DNA of 47,971 bases from Erysipelotrichaceae bacterium (GCA_015058955.1 SVBJ01000013.1:1-47971), one strand, 5' to 3'. Shown: positions 16,724 through 24,772, numbered from the stretch's first letter. The notes: generated by a model from the letters alone, not told the origin. A program made the numbers and translations.

Positions 16724-17433
16724 TCAGAATTCTGTATTTATATCATGATCTGATGAACCTCTATGGCGATAACGGCAACGTCCGCGTCCTGGAAAGATAC
16801 CTTAAGGATCAGGGCGAGCAGGTAACTGTTGACCGTAAGAGTCTGCAGGATGAATTTGACATCAGTCAGTATGATTTCATCTATTGCGGCCGGGGTACGG
16901 AGAAAAACCGCAATGCTGCCTTAGCTGACTTAAAGAAGCATGAAAACGAACTGAAAAAAGCTTATGAAGCAGACAAGGTGATCCTGTTTACCGGAATCAG
17001 CTGGCAGATGCTCGGAAAGGTCATTGTAACGGCCGATAATGTAACACTTGAGGGATTAGGCCTGTCAGATTTTACTGTCACAGAAGGCTCTAAAAAGCGC
17101 TATGTGGGGGATGTGCTGGCCCGCAGCAAAATGTTTGATGAGATCTTTGTCGGCTTCATCAACCGTGCCAGCCAGGTTAAAAACCTCAATGAGCCTTTCA
17201 TGACAATTGAAAAGGTCATCGGCAACATCCCTGACAGATATGACGGGATCCATCAGAGAAATCTGTTTGGAATATCTCTTAACGGACCGGTGCTGGTCAA
17301 AAACCCGCATTTTGCCCGTTACATCGTGAAACTGCTGGTCAGTGACTATCACGAAATTGACTATGTAAACGAAAGAAAAAGCTACAAAACAACCATACAC
17401 GAACTTACTGAAGACCGGGAGAAACATAAATGA
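16720..17433 (+). CDS. gatD: GatD-like amidotransferase subunit lacking catalytic Cys and His
   Basis: GatD supplies ammonia from glutamine to MurT. This 237-aa protein aligns along its length with my recollection of Staphylococcus aureus GatD: LYGDNGNVRVLERYLK, LEGLGLSDFTVTEG, VGFINR and FGISLNGPVLVKNPH. The nucleophile motif CGGYQ reads GISWQ, so Cys94 aligns with G92 (codon at 16993). The catalytic His of YLHGP is N188 in SLNGP (codon at 17281). The GFENH motif is GFINR. The frame is open, spacing with murT and dnaD is tight (ATGA overlaps), and the fold core is conserved. I therefore read it as a maintained, catalytically altered protein, not a pseudogene. Glutaminase activity is not expected. 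Confidence 0.85.
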   Translation: MIRILYLYHDLMNLYGDNGNVRVLERYLKDQGEQVTVDRKSLQDEFDISQYDFIYCGRGTEKNRNAALADLKKHENELKKAYEADKVILFTGISWQMLGKVIVTADNVTLEGLGLSDFTVTEGSKKRYVGDVLARSKMFDEIFVGFINRASQVKNLNEPFMTIEKVIGNIPDRYDGIHQRNLFGISLNGPVLVKNPHFARYIVKLLVSDYHEIDYVNERKSYKTTIHELTEDREKHK

Positions 17434-17933
17434 AGAAATGGTATCAGGAACGCTACTTTTCCCGCCGCGACTGGCTGCTGGAAAACATGAACAGACTCGA
17501 AATCAGTCCCACCCAGGGGCTGATCCTTCTGCTTATTGACTATTATCAGGAAGGCCGCCAGGTCGTCACCATGGAGAATCTGGCCATGCAGTGCCATCTG
17601 GATCTGGAAGAGATCGATGCAGCCATCGATGATCTGGTCAAGATGGACTACCTGGTGATTTCCACCAAGAACCGCAAGGTCTATTTTGACATTTCCGGCG
17701 TCTTTGAAGACAGACCTAAACTGGAAGTATCCCGTGATCTTTTTGAAGTGTTTGAAGAGGAATTCGGACGCCCGCTGTCCCAGAAGGAAATGATCGCCAT
17801 TTCCCAATGGCAGCAGTCCTATGATTCCAAGACCATCATCAAGGCTTTAAGAGAAGCGGTCATTCAGGAAAAGCTGAGCACCAGCTACATTGACCGCATT
17901 CTGGAGAACTGGAGCAGAAATGGCAAGGTATAA
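17430..17933 (+). CDS. dnaD: DnaD-like primosomal replication initiation protein
   Basis: DnaD works with DnaA, DnaB and DnaI in loading the replicative helicase at origins and restart sites in Bacillota. This 167-aa version is shorter than Bacillus DnaD. It keeps the N-terminal winged-helix domain (about 1-90; SPTQGLILLLIDYY, LDLEEIDAAIDDLVKMDYL) and the C-terminal DnaD helical domain (about 105-165; LFEVFEEEFGRPLSQKEM, YIDRILENWSRNG). GGGAGAA precedes its ATG, which overlaps the gatD-like stop. The dnaD-nth order is typical of Bacillota. Confidence 0.85.
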   Translation: MKKWYQERYFSRRDWLLENMNRLEISPTQGLILLLIDYYQEGRQVVTMENLAMQCHLDLEEIDAAIDDLVKMDYLVISTKNRKVYFDISGVFEDRPKLEVSRDLFEVFEEEFGRPLSQKEMIAISQWQQSYDSKTIIKALREAVIQEKLSTSYIDRILENWSRNGKV

Positions 17934-18561
17934 GCCGGATTGCGGATATATCTATGATCAGCTGGACAGGCTGTTTCCCCAGGCGCATTGCGAGCTGGAT
18001 TACGGCAGCATCTTTCAGCTGACGGTAGCGGTAATGTTATCGGCTCAGACCACTGATGTCTCGGTCAATAAGGTTACACCGGCGCTGTTTGAAGCCTATC
18101 CGGATGCCTTCCGGATGGCTCAGGCAAACCAGAAGGATGTTGAGCATCTGATCCGCTCCATCGGACTGTACCGCAACAAGGCTGCCAATGTAATTGCGAT
18201 GAGCAGACAGCTGGTGGAAGAATATGAGGGAAAGGTGCCGGAAACAATGGAGCAGCTGACAAAGCTGAGAGGTGTCGGACGCAAAAGCGCCAACGTCATT
18301 CTTTCGGAAGGCTATAAGATCCCAGCCATCGCCGTTGACACCCACGTTCACCGTGTTTCCATCAGACTGTACCTGGCCGGGGAAAACGATGACGTCAGCC
18401 GGGTGGAAGCGAAACTGATGAAGCAGTTTCCAAGGGAAAGATGGAGCAAGCTGCACCATCTGCTGATATTCTTCGGAAGATACATGTGTGCGGCCAGAAA
18501 CCCGCAGTGTGAGAAATGCCCGTTCAGTGAGCACTGCCGATACCTGAAACAGAAAGGATAG
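17920..18561 (+). CDS. nth: endonuclease III (DNA glycosylase/AP lyase)
   Basis: The enzyme removes oxidised pyrimidines and cleaves the abasic site. The start at 17920 (MARYKPDCGYIYDQL) is chosen over an upstream ATG at 17890 because GGAG lies 6 bases before it and family proteins start here; it overlaps dnaD by 14 bases. It has the MLSAQTTDVSVN helix, helix-hairpin-helix LRGVGRKSANVIL with the catalytic Lys, catalytic Asp in AIAVDTHVHRV, and a complete [4Fe-4S] loop (CAARNPQCEKCPFSEHC). At 213 aa it is family length. Confidence 0.95.
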   Translation: MARYKPDCGYIYDQLDRLFPQAHCELDYGSIFQLTVAVMLSAQTTDVSVNKVTPALFEAYPDAFRMAQANQKDVEHLIRSIGLYRNKAANVIAMSRQLVEEYEGKVPETMEQLTKLRGVGRKSANVILSEGYKIPAIAVDTHVHRVSIRLYLAGENDDVSRVEAKLMKQFPRERWSKLHHLLIFFGRYMCAARNPQCEKCPFSEHCRYLKQKG

Positions 18562-18564
18562 TTT

Positions 18565-19869
18565 ATGAAGTATTACTGTTTGGGAATAAAGGGAACCGGA
18601 ATGAGCACCCTGGCGCAGATCCTTTACGATCTGGGCAATGAAGTGTGCGGTTATGATGACGTAAAGGACTACAAGTTCACTCAGAAGGGACTTGATACCC
18701 GCGGCATTGAGGTGTTCTGTGACAACCAGCATCCGCTGGATCCGGAAATGATCGTTACCTATTCCGTGGCTCTGCCGCTGGATCATAAGGAACTGGTCAG
18801 ATGCCGCCAGAATGGCCTGACCATCAGAAAATACAATGAAATAGTGGGGGAAGTAACTTCCCTGTTTAGGACCATATCGGTCAGCGGCACTCATGGCAAG
18901 ACCACCACGAGTTCCCTGATCAGACACATTCTGGAACATACCGTCGGCACCAATTACTTCATCGGGGCAGGGGACGGACATGTGGATAAGGAACATGATT
19001 TCTTCGTGATCGAATCCGACGAATTCAATAAACATTTCGTGACCTATCATCCTAGTTATACCGTCATCACCAACATTGAAGAGGAACACATGGAGTGTTA
19101 CCGCGACCTGCAGGACATCATCGATACCTTCGGGATCCTGGCAGCCAATACGAAAAAGTTCATCATCGCCTGCGGTGATAATCCAAATGTCAGAAAGGTC
19201 AGGACAGACAGGGAAATCCTGTACTATGGTTTCAATGAAGACAATGACATCGTAGCCCAGATCACGGACATGAACAGGCGCTATTCCGTCTTCCGCGTCA
19301 GATTTGCAGACCTGGATGAGGAATTTGAAGTACCGCTGTTTGGCGCTCACATGGTCTTGAATGCCACAGCTGCCATAGCTATGTGTTACAAGCTGGGCAT
19401 CAAGGCCGAAGACATCAGGGAAGCCCTGAAGGATTTCCGCAATGCCACCAGAAGAATGGAAGAAACTGAATTGGGTCAGGGAATCACTCTGATTGATGAC
19501 TATGCTCATCATCCAACCGAAATTGCTGCCACCATTTCCTCAGTGCGTCAGAAATACCCTGACAGGAAGGTTACTGCCATCTTTAAGCCGAATACCTATT
19601 CCCGTACCGTTGACTTCACTGAGGGCTTCATAAGGGCTCTGGGAAAGGTTGACAGAGTATACCTGACGGAAATAGATTCCAATCGTGAAAAACAGGAAGA
19701 TTATCCGGGAGTATCATCACGCATGATCACTGACGGCATTGAAGGCTCACAGATCGTCAATGAAAACGCACTGGACAATCTGGTGGTACAGCCGGGTGAG
19801 GTATTACTTGTAATGTCTTGTGCCTCGGTAAGCCATCTGATTGAAAACATAAAAAAGAAATACAGTTAG
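18565..19869 (+). CDS. murC: UDP-N-acetylmuramate--L-alanine ligase
   Basis: The enzyme adds L-Ala to UDP-MurNAc using ATP, the first step of stem-peptide synthesis. The 434-aa protein has IKGTGMSTLAQIL at the N-terminal UDP-binding domain, P-loop SGTHGKTTTSSLI near residue 111, FFVIESDEF and NIEEEHMECY in the central domain, and DDYAHHPTEI in the C-terminal ligase domain. Spacing to nth is 3 bases. It ends the flippase-murT-gatD-dnaD-nth-murC run at a perfect palindromic terminator. Confidence 0.94.
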   Translation: MKYYCLGIKGTGMSTLAQILYDLGNEVCGYDDVKDYKFTQKGLDTRGIEVFCDNQHPLDPEMIVTYSVALPLDHKELVRCRQNGLTIRKYNEIVGEVTSLFRTISVSGTHGKTTTSSLIRHILEHTVGTNYFIGAGDGHVDKEHDFFVIESDEFNKHFVTYHPSYTVITNIEEEHMECYRDLQDIIDTFGILAANTKKFIIACGDNPNVRKVRTDREILYYGFNEDNDIVAQITDMNRRYSVFRVRFADLDEEFEVPLFGAHMVLNATAAIAMCYKLGIKAEDIREALKDFRNATRRMEETELGQGITLIDDYAHHPTEIAATISSVRQKYPDRKVTAIFKPNTYSRTVDFTEGFIRALGKVDRVYLTEIDSNREKQEDYPGVSSRMITDGIEGSQIVNENALDNLVVQPGEVLLVMSCASVSHLIENIKKKYS

Positions 19870-19891
19870 TCAATTATCATGATTAATACAT

Positions 19892-19925
19892 AAAAAAGTA
19901 ACTGTCAGCTGACAGTTACTTTTTT
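19892..19925. terminator. perfectly palindromic bidirectional terminator
   Basis: A 34-base perfect palindrome centred at 19908/19909 has A runs on one side and T runs on the other. It serves both murC (+) and the convergent class A PBP (-). Confidence 0.9.
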
Positions 19926-19927
19926 GT

Positions 19928-22480
19928 TTATGGATTCTCCGGCTCCGGCTCCGGTTCCGGTTCAGGTTCCGGATGATAAGCCGGGACGTTGATCGTGGCG
20001 GTTGCGGTATTGGAGTTGACCGGAGCGATCGTGTACTTGTACATGCAGCTTACCGTGAACTGCTGGCTTCTTTCCAGAAGCTCAGGTTCCCAGGAGATGC
20101 TGTTTTTGTCGGCGTCGATCGTGTAGACGACATTGCCGCCGGAATCGGTGATTTCGAAGTGATACCTGATCGGACCGTCAACCGTTGAGTAGTTGAACAG
20201 TTCCGGTTTCTCCGGCTTGCCTTCAACCTTCCACTTGTCAGGGTATTCAGGTACGGAAGCCTTGATCAGGTTGTTATCCTTGTCATAGGAGACCTTGACG
20301 GATTCAACTGAGCCGATGGTCGGTTCCGGATATTTGGCCAGAGTAGCGAACTTGGAGAGAACCCAGGTCGTGTTGGCGCTCTTTGATCCGTATGCCGGTA
20401 CGGCAGTGAATGGCATCAAGCCGCGTACATGAGTCAGTGAGACGACTTCGGAAGGTCTAGGGTTGCCGTTCTTAGGAACGCCATAGACTGCTTCCAGCTT
20501 ATTCAGAATGCTTCTGAACATTTCACGGTCATAGTTGCTGGAACGGTAGTAAGTATCGATGTAGCCTTCCAGCGGTGAACACTTGGTGTAGTCGTAACCG
20601 AAGACCGTAGCGATCGCAAAGTCATCAGTTCCGCCGATTACCCAGCAGTTCTTGAAGTGGTCAGTACGGTAGTAGGCATCAGGAAGGGAAGCGGTACCGG
20701 TCTTGACATAGACATTGTAGCTTCTCTTCAAGCCTTCCATTCTGAAGCCGCCGATGCCAGGTTCAGTGGCATTGGCCGGGTTGACGACCAGTGACATGCA
20801 GTACTTGGTCATCCAGGCAGCACCGGCTGAGATAGCCTGGACACCCGGTACCTCTACTTCGATCGGCTCCTTGGTGGAGTTGATGTATTCGATACGGGTA
20901 ATGGTGTGAGGTCTGTGATATGTTCCCTGTGACAGGATGGTGGAGATGGCTCCGGCAACCTGCATAGGTGAAGCGGTAAAGTATTGTGAGCCTAGGGAAT
21001 ACTGTTCGTTGACATTGATGCAGACATCTTCGTCAAAACCGACTGTTCTCAGATATTCCCGGATGCGGTCCTCGCCGGCCGCATTGGCTGCTCTTCTGTA
21101 GGTCTGAACAGCCGGGGTATTCATTGATTCAGCGAAGGCCAGCTGTACGGATACCCAGTCATGATATCTGCCGTCATCGTTACGGATGGTAATTGATGTA
21201 CCGGCCCAGTTGATGGCGTGATCATAAATGTAGCTGGAAGTTCCCAGACCGCCGTATTCAAAGCCCATCGGATAAGTCAGGAAGCTCTTGGCTGAGGAAG
21301 CCGGCTGCCATCTGGAGTCAACTGCCTGGTTGAACATACGGGCACGGTCATAGCTTCTGCCCCCGACCAGCCCGACGATAAGTCCGGTCTTGTTCTGAAC
21401 AATGGCTGCTGAATAGTTGATCCACTGGTCTCTGTAAGGCATTATTTCACCGTTGCTCATGGCGTCGCAGTGAGACTGGACTTCCTGATTCATGGCGGTG
21501 TAGACCTTTACGGCTGTGGTATAAGGGTCGATGTCATAGACTTCTTCAAGCTCCTGAACGACTACGTCAATGTAGGCCTGGTTCTTGATGGTTCTGCCGT
21601 CAACGTATTCAGCTGTCTTTTCACCGGCCAGCAGATTGCAGATGTTGACCTTTAAGGCCTGCTGGTATTCCATTTCAGTGATGTAGCCGTGGTTGTACAT
21701 CTGATAGAGAACTGTCGCGGTACGTCTCTGACAGTTCAGCGGGTTGTAATACGGGTTGTTCAGGTTAGGAGCGTTGATGATGCCGGCCAGCATGGCGGCC
21801 TCAACCAGGTTGAGGTCCTTGGCATCCTTGTCGAAATAGTATTCGGAAGCTACCTGGACACCACGGGTATTGGCTCCGTAGTTGACCTTGTTGATGTATA
21901 ATTCCAGCAGCTTTTCCTTGGATACCAGACCGGTGATCTTTAAGGAATAATAGATTTCCTGGACCTTTCTGGCAATGCCGGCGCCGCCGTCACGGTCAGC
22001 GTTGGTATCCCCGGCCATGAAGTAGGAGTTCTTGATGATCTGCATCGTCAGGGTCGAACCGCCCTGGCCGAAGCTGAATGAACTCAGGTTCTCCAGGATC
22101 GCCTTGGTGAAACGCGGCAGGTCAAATCCCGGATGCTCGAAGTAACGGGAGTCCTCAACGGCCACAAAGGCGTCGATCAGACACTGCGGCATGTTGGCAT
22201 AGGAGATGTTGATTCTGTCTTCCTGGCCCAGCATGGCGATTTCATTTCCCTGGGAGTCATAGATCAGGGATGCTTCTGCGCTCTTGAGGTCTTCAGAGTC
22301 AAGGATGACGTCTGACTTGTTCAGGATCAGCCAGACGCTGGACATTCCTGAAGCGATACCTAATATGGCACAGAAGACGATGAAGCCCAGAAAGCCGTTG
22401 ACGATGCGTCTTCTGGCTTTCCGTCTTTCATATTTGGTCTTCTTTGGTTTTTTCTCTTTAGTTGTCTTGGTTGAACTCAT
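19928..22480 (-). CDS. ponA: class A penicillin-binding protein (PBP1a-type)
   Basis: This is a bifunctional peptidoglycan glycosyltransferase/transpeptidase. The 850-aa protein has a cytoplasmic basic N-terminus and a membrane helix near 28-52. The GT51 domain shows EDSRYFEHPGFDLPRF with the catalytic Glu, GGSTLTMQIIKNSY and RKVQEIYYSLK. The transpeptidase shows the SxxK box SSAK, the SMN triad and KTGTAS. A C-terminal beta-rich (fibronectin-like) region follows, ending in a YHPEPEPEP-type Pro-Glu tail. Its ATG overlaps the recU stop (TAATG), the classic recU-ponA arrangement. Confidence 0.93.
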   Translation of the reverse strand: MSSTKTTKEKKPKKTKYERRKARRRIVNGFLGFIVFCAILGIASGMSSVWLILNKSDVILDSEDLKSAEASLIYDSQGNEIAMLGQEDRINISYANMPQCLIDAFVAVEDSRYFEHPGFDLPRFTKAILENLSSFSFGQGGSTLTMQIIKNSYFMAGDTNADRDGGAGIARKVQEIYYSLKITGLVSKEKLLELYINKVNYGANTRGVQVASEYYFDKDAKDLNLVEAAMLAGIINAPNLNNPYYNPLNCQRRTATVLYQMYNHGYITEMEYQQALKVNICNLLAGEKTAEYVDGRTIKNQAYIDVVVQELEEVYDIDPYTTAVKVYTAMNQEVQSHCDAMSNGEIMPYRDQWINYSAAIVQNKTGLIVGLVGGRSYDRARMFNQAVDSRWQPASSAKSFLTYPMGFEYGGLGTSSYIYDHAINWAGTSITIRNDDGRYHDWVSVQLAFAESMNTPAVQTYRRAANAAGEDRIREYLRTVGFDEDVCINVNEQYSLGSQYFTASPMQVAGAISTILSQGTYHRPHTITRIEYINSTKEPIEVEVPGVQAISAGAAWMTKYCMSLVVNPANATEPGIGGFRMEGLKRSYNVYVKTGTASLPDAYYRTDHFKNCWVIGGTDDFAIATVFGYDYTKCSPLEGYIDTYYRSSNYDREMFRSILNKLEAVYGVPKNGNPRPSEVVSLTHVRGLMPFTAVPAYGSKSANTTWVLSKFATLAKYPEPTIGSVESVKVSYDKDNNLIKASVPEYPDKWKVEGKPEKPELFNYSTVDGPIRYHFEITDSGGNVVYTIDADKNSISWEPELLERSQQFTVSCMYKYTIAPVNSNTATATINVPAYHPEPEPEPEPEPENP

Positions 22481-23055
22481 TAAAAGTTACCTCCGTCAAT
22501 AATTTTATCCACGATCTGCAGATAATTCACTTTTATAACATAATTGTAAGGAATCAAGGTACAGTTTTCCTGAAACCATTCGTGTTTTACCGAGCGTGCT
22601 GTGGAAGAGGCGATCTGTTTGAGAAACCGATCTGCCGGTACGAAATAGGTTTCATCGTACACCGCGAACCTGACGATCAGGAAGGCGATGCCGCCGTATT
22701 TCAGAACCCTGGCCAGATGATCCAGCTGATGCTGGTGGATCATGGACAGCGGCATGGAAGTGCGGGAGTGGGTCTCCTTGGCTTCGAAGTCAATGTACTG
22801 ACCGCGGTATACCCCGTTGTAGTCAGTGGTTGATGGTATCTGAAAGTAGGCTTCGGTGATCTTGGCGGTCTCACGGCTCTTGTAGTCGACGTTTACGATG
22901 GTGATCGGGGTCGGCTTCTTGTAGATGGCAGCCTTGTCGGTATCAAGATAGTACTTGTTGGTATCGTTGATGTCCCGTTCCAGGGTCATGCCGCGGTGAG
23001 CTGCTGATATGTTCTTGTCTTTGTAAGCTTCTTTCTTATTCGGATAGTTAACCAT
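22480..23055 (-). CDS. recU: Holliday junction resolvase RecU
   Basis: This homodimeric endonuclease resolves Holliday junctions together with RuvAB. I place the start at 23055 (MVNYPNKKEA), matching the Bacillus RecU N-terminus. GGGTGA precedes it, and the likely -10 (TATAAT at 23076-23071) would put the transcription start past the other in-frame ATG at 23067. Family features are NRGMTLE-like HRGMTLERDINDTN, KKPTPITIVNVDY, the metal-binding STTDYNGVYRGQYIDFEAKET, and a basic stalk. At 191 aa it is slightly short but complete. ruvA and ruvB lie 3.4 kb away on the other strand. Confidence 0.92.
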   Translation of the reverse strand: MVNYPNKKEAYKDKNISAAHRGMTLERDINDTNKYYLDTDKAAIYKKPTPITIVNVDYKSRETAKITEAYFQIPSTTDYNGVYRGQYIDFEAKETHSRTSMPLSMIHQHQLDHLARVLKYGGIAFLIVRFAVYDETYFVPADRFLKQIASSTARSVKHEWFQENCTLIPYNYVIKVNYLQIVDKIIDGGNF

Positions 23056-23070
23056 AAAATCACCCATAGT

Positions 23071-23099
23071 ATTATAGTAAATATATCACGCAAATACAA
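23071..23099 (-). promoter_or_regulatory. promoter of recU-ponA
   Basis: On the minus strand a perfect TATAAT (23076-23071) is preceded at 17 bases by TTTGTA (23099-23094), a weak -35. The predicted start is near 23064, giving a leader of about 10 bases to the ATG at 23055. Confidence 0.55.
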
Positions 23100-23148
23100 A
23101 CAAATGAACAGATTATGTGCTATTTCACAAATTCTTAAGAGTCTCAAA

Positions 23149-23187
23149 ATCGGCTTTTAAGGCCTTTTTAAAAGGTTTTCTGCCGAT
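23149..23187. repeat. nested inverted repeat upstream of the orphan membrane protein
   Basis: Outer arms ATCGGC (23149-23154) and GCCGAT (23182-23187) enclose CCTTTT/AAAAGG inner arms. The element ends 5 bases before the -35 box of the downstream gene. It could be an operator or a hairpin; no T run follows directly. Confidence 0.4.
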
Positions 23188-23192
23188 AATAA

Positions 23193-23222
23193 TTGACAGG
23201 TGAAATGCAGAGAAATCATAAT
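23193..23222 (+). promoter_or_regulatory. promoter of the orphan membrane protein gene
   Basis: A perfect TTGACA (23193-23198) is followed after 18 bases by CATAAT (23217-23222). GGGAGGTAAATTTT then gives a strong ribosome-binding site for the ATG at 23261. Confidence 0.7.
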
Positions 23223-23260
23223 AATATATAGTTCTTTAAAAGAACCGGGAGGTAAATTTT

Positions 23261-23902
23261 ATGGATTTTTCAAGCGCTAAGAAAGGGCTGAAGCAGTTAT
23301 ATTTCGGAGAAATGCTCGAACTTCTTTCCGCGATCGCCGTTGGTGTCATGGGATTCGCCGGTAACATGGCTGAAGGCATCAAGGAAACCGCAAACTATGA
23401 CAAGGTCATATCAGTTGCTGCCATCCGGCTGGTAGCCGCCATGATCCTGACCGCAATAGCTTCACTGTTAAAGGTACTGGGCATTTTCAAGGCCAGCCAG
23501 GATCACAAGAACTTCGGCAGTGCATTGATCTTCGTTCTGATCAACCTGATCATGTCATTAATGAGTTCCTTACTGAAGAAGTGGGGCATCAGCGAAGACA
23601 CCATGAGTCTGGTAAAGGGCATCTGCAATACCTTTACGATGCTGTTTGTCTTACAGGGTGTCACTGCCTTAGCCGGCAAGATCAGCAACGCTGAAGTTGA
23701 AAAGACCGGCAAGAGAGCAATATGGTATGTCCTGGCCGTTGAAGTATGTGCCCGGGCTGTCAGCATCCTGTCACGCTTCATCACCAGCAAGTCTGATCTG
23801 TTCTGGATCCCGGCCGTGATCTCCGTTGTCACGATGATCCTGTACATCATCAGCTACATCGTATATCTCAAGACGATAAGAAAAGGCTCAAAGATGCTGT
23901 AA
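23261..23902 (+). CDS. polytopic membrane protein, function unknown
   Basis: I do not recognise this 213-aa protein. It has about six hydrophobic helices (roughly 17-37, 50-72, 84-104, 118-141, 150-170, 178-203), short loops and a basic C-terminus (KTIRKGSKML). No catalytic or transporter motif is visible. It stands alone with its own consensus promoter, a strong Shine-Dalgarno and its own terminator, so it is a monocistronic and probably well expressed gene. A nested inverted repeat directly upstream may control it. Confidence 0.6.
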   Translation: MDFSSAKKGLKQLYFGEMLELLSAIAVGVMGFAGNMAEGIKETANYDKVISVAAIRLVAAMILTAIASLLKVLGIFKASQDHKNFGSALIFVLINLIMSLMSSLLKKWGISEDTMSLVKGICNTFTMLFVLQGVTALAGKISNAEVEKTGKRAIWYVLAVEVCARAVSILSRFITSKSDLFWIPAVISVVTMILYIISYIVYLKTIRKGSKML

Positions 23903-23926
23903 AAGGCGTTAAAAAACGCAGATCTA

Positions 23927-23960
23927 AGCCTTCTTTCCCGGCTGAAAGAGGGCTTTTATT
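23927..23960 (+). terminator. terminator of the orphan membrane protein gene
   Basis: AGCCTTCTTTC (23927-23937) pairs with GAAAGAGGGCT (23944-23954) with one G-U, followed by TTTTATTTC. Confidence 0.8.
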
Positions 23961-23999
23961 TCCCAGGGCAAAATAGTCTCTTTAATATAGAAAAAGTTA

Positions 24000-24028
24000 T
24001 TGAAAGGGCATTGCCTTTGTGGTAAAAT
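24000..24028 (+). promoter_or_regulatory. promoter of the rplU operon
   Basis: TTGAAA (24000-24005), a 17-base spacer and TAAAAT (24023-24028) form a near-consensus vegetative promoter. The start near 24035 leaves a leader of about 100 bases. Confidence 0.75.
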
Positions 24029-24035
24029 ATTCCCG

Positions 24036-24130
24036 TTGCAGCTTCCCCGGAAGCTTCAACCGCTCTAAGTAAGGTTGTAAAAGTACATGAAATGTCACCT
24101 TACCAGGCGAGTCTAAGTAGAAACAGGAGG
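24036..24130 (+). ncRNA. L21 ribosomal-protein leader (candidate autoregulatory mRNA structure)
   Basis: The untranslated leader of rplU holds a hairpin AGCTTCC/GGAAGCT (24040-24055). A second, longer stem GTAAGGT (24069-24075)/ACCTTAC (24097-24103) has an inner ACAT-GAA-ATGT helix. The second stem is bracketed by a direct repeat TCTAAGTA (24064-24071 and 24112-24119). Position and structure match the known L21 leader class in Bacillota, whose members are thought to let L21 control its own operon. I have not checked it against the covariance model. Confidence 0.6.
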
Positions 24131-24137
24131 TAAAGCT

Positions 24138-24449
24138 ATGTACGCAATTATTGAAACAGGCGGAAAGCAGCTGAGAGTTGAAGAAGGTCAGGAGATCTTC
24201 GTTGAAAAGCTCGATGTTGAAGCCGGTGATGAAGTTGTCTTCGACAAGGTCATTCTGGTTTCTGACAAGACTGCCAAGGTTGGTGCTCCTTACGTAAAGG
24301 GTGCCAAGGTCGTCGCCGAAGTAAATAAGCAGGGTAAGGGCAGAAAGATCATGATCTTCAAGTACAAGCCTAAGAAGGGTTCAACCAGAAGACGTCAGGG
24401 TCATCGTCAGCCTTATACCAAGTTAACCATTAAGTCTATCGAGGCTTAA
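24138..24449 (+). CDS. rplU: 50S ribosomal protein L21
   Basis: This 103-aa ribosomal protein binds 23S rRNA. The sequence is typical: [18 protein letters not shown] at the start, [15 protein letters not shown] in the middle and [15 protein letters not shown] at the end. ACAGGAGGTAAAGCT is a strong ribosome-binding site. It is first in the rplU-prp-rpmA operon, 2 bases before prp. Confidence 0.97.
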   Translation: MYAIIETGGKQLRVEEGQEIFVEKLDVEAGDEVVFDKVILVSDKTAKVGAPYVKGAKVVAEVNKQGKGRKIMIFKYKPKKGSTRRRQGHRQPYTKLTIKSIEA

Positions 24450-24451
24450 TT

Positions 24452-24772
24452 ATGATCTGGGTTAAATTTCAGACCCGTAACGACGCATTTGTCACGCTCG
24501 ACGTTTCAGGTCATGCCGATTTCCGGGAGGAAGGGCAGGACATCGTATGTGCCGCAGTATCGCTGAGTTCAGTCGGACTGCTCAATGCCATCGATGAAAT
24601 GGAGCCGGACAGCTGTGAATTAATCAAGGAAGACAATCACATCCGTGTGGAAGTTCTGCAGGACAGTGAGAAGCTTCAGACCATTCTTACCGCATTCTAT
24701 CACGTATACAAGACATTGGAATACCGCTTCAGAATGTATGTGAGAGTTAGAAAAACGGAGGTAAAATCATGA
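24452..24772 (+). CDS. prp: ribosomal-processing cysteine protease Prp
   Basis: Prp removes the N-terminal extension of L27 in Bacillota. The 106-aa protein keeps the catalytic His in SGHADF and Cys in [16 protein letters not shown]. Its stop overlaps the rpmA start (ATGA). The L27 encoded next carries the matching extension, so the protease-substrate pair is complete. Confidence 0.94.
   Translation: MIWVKFQTRNDAFVTLDVSGHADFREEGQDIVCAAVSLSSVGLLNAIDEMEPDSCELIKEDNHIRVEVLQDSEKLQTILTAFYHVYKTLEYRFRMYVRVRKTEVKS

Noticed and set aside
16720-17433. GatD-like gene as a pseudogene
   Set aside because: The frame is intact, overlaps with both neighbours are preserved, and the non-catalytic core is conserved, so altered function is more likely than decay.
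18037-19512. 491-codon open frame antisense to nth and murC
   Set aside because: Both nth and murC are unambiguous on the + strand; the antisense frame has no recognisable domain and no start signals.
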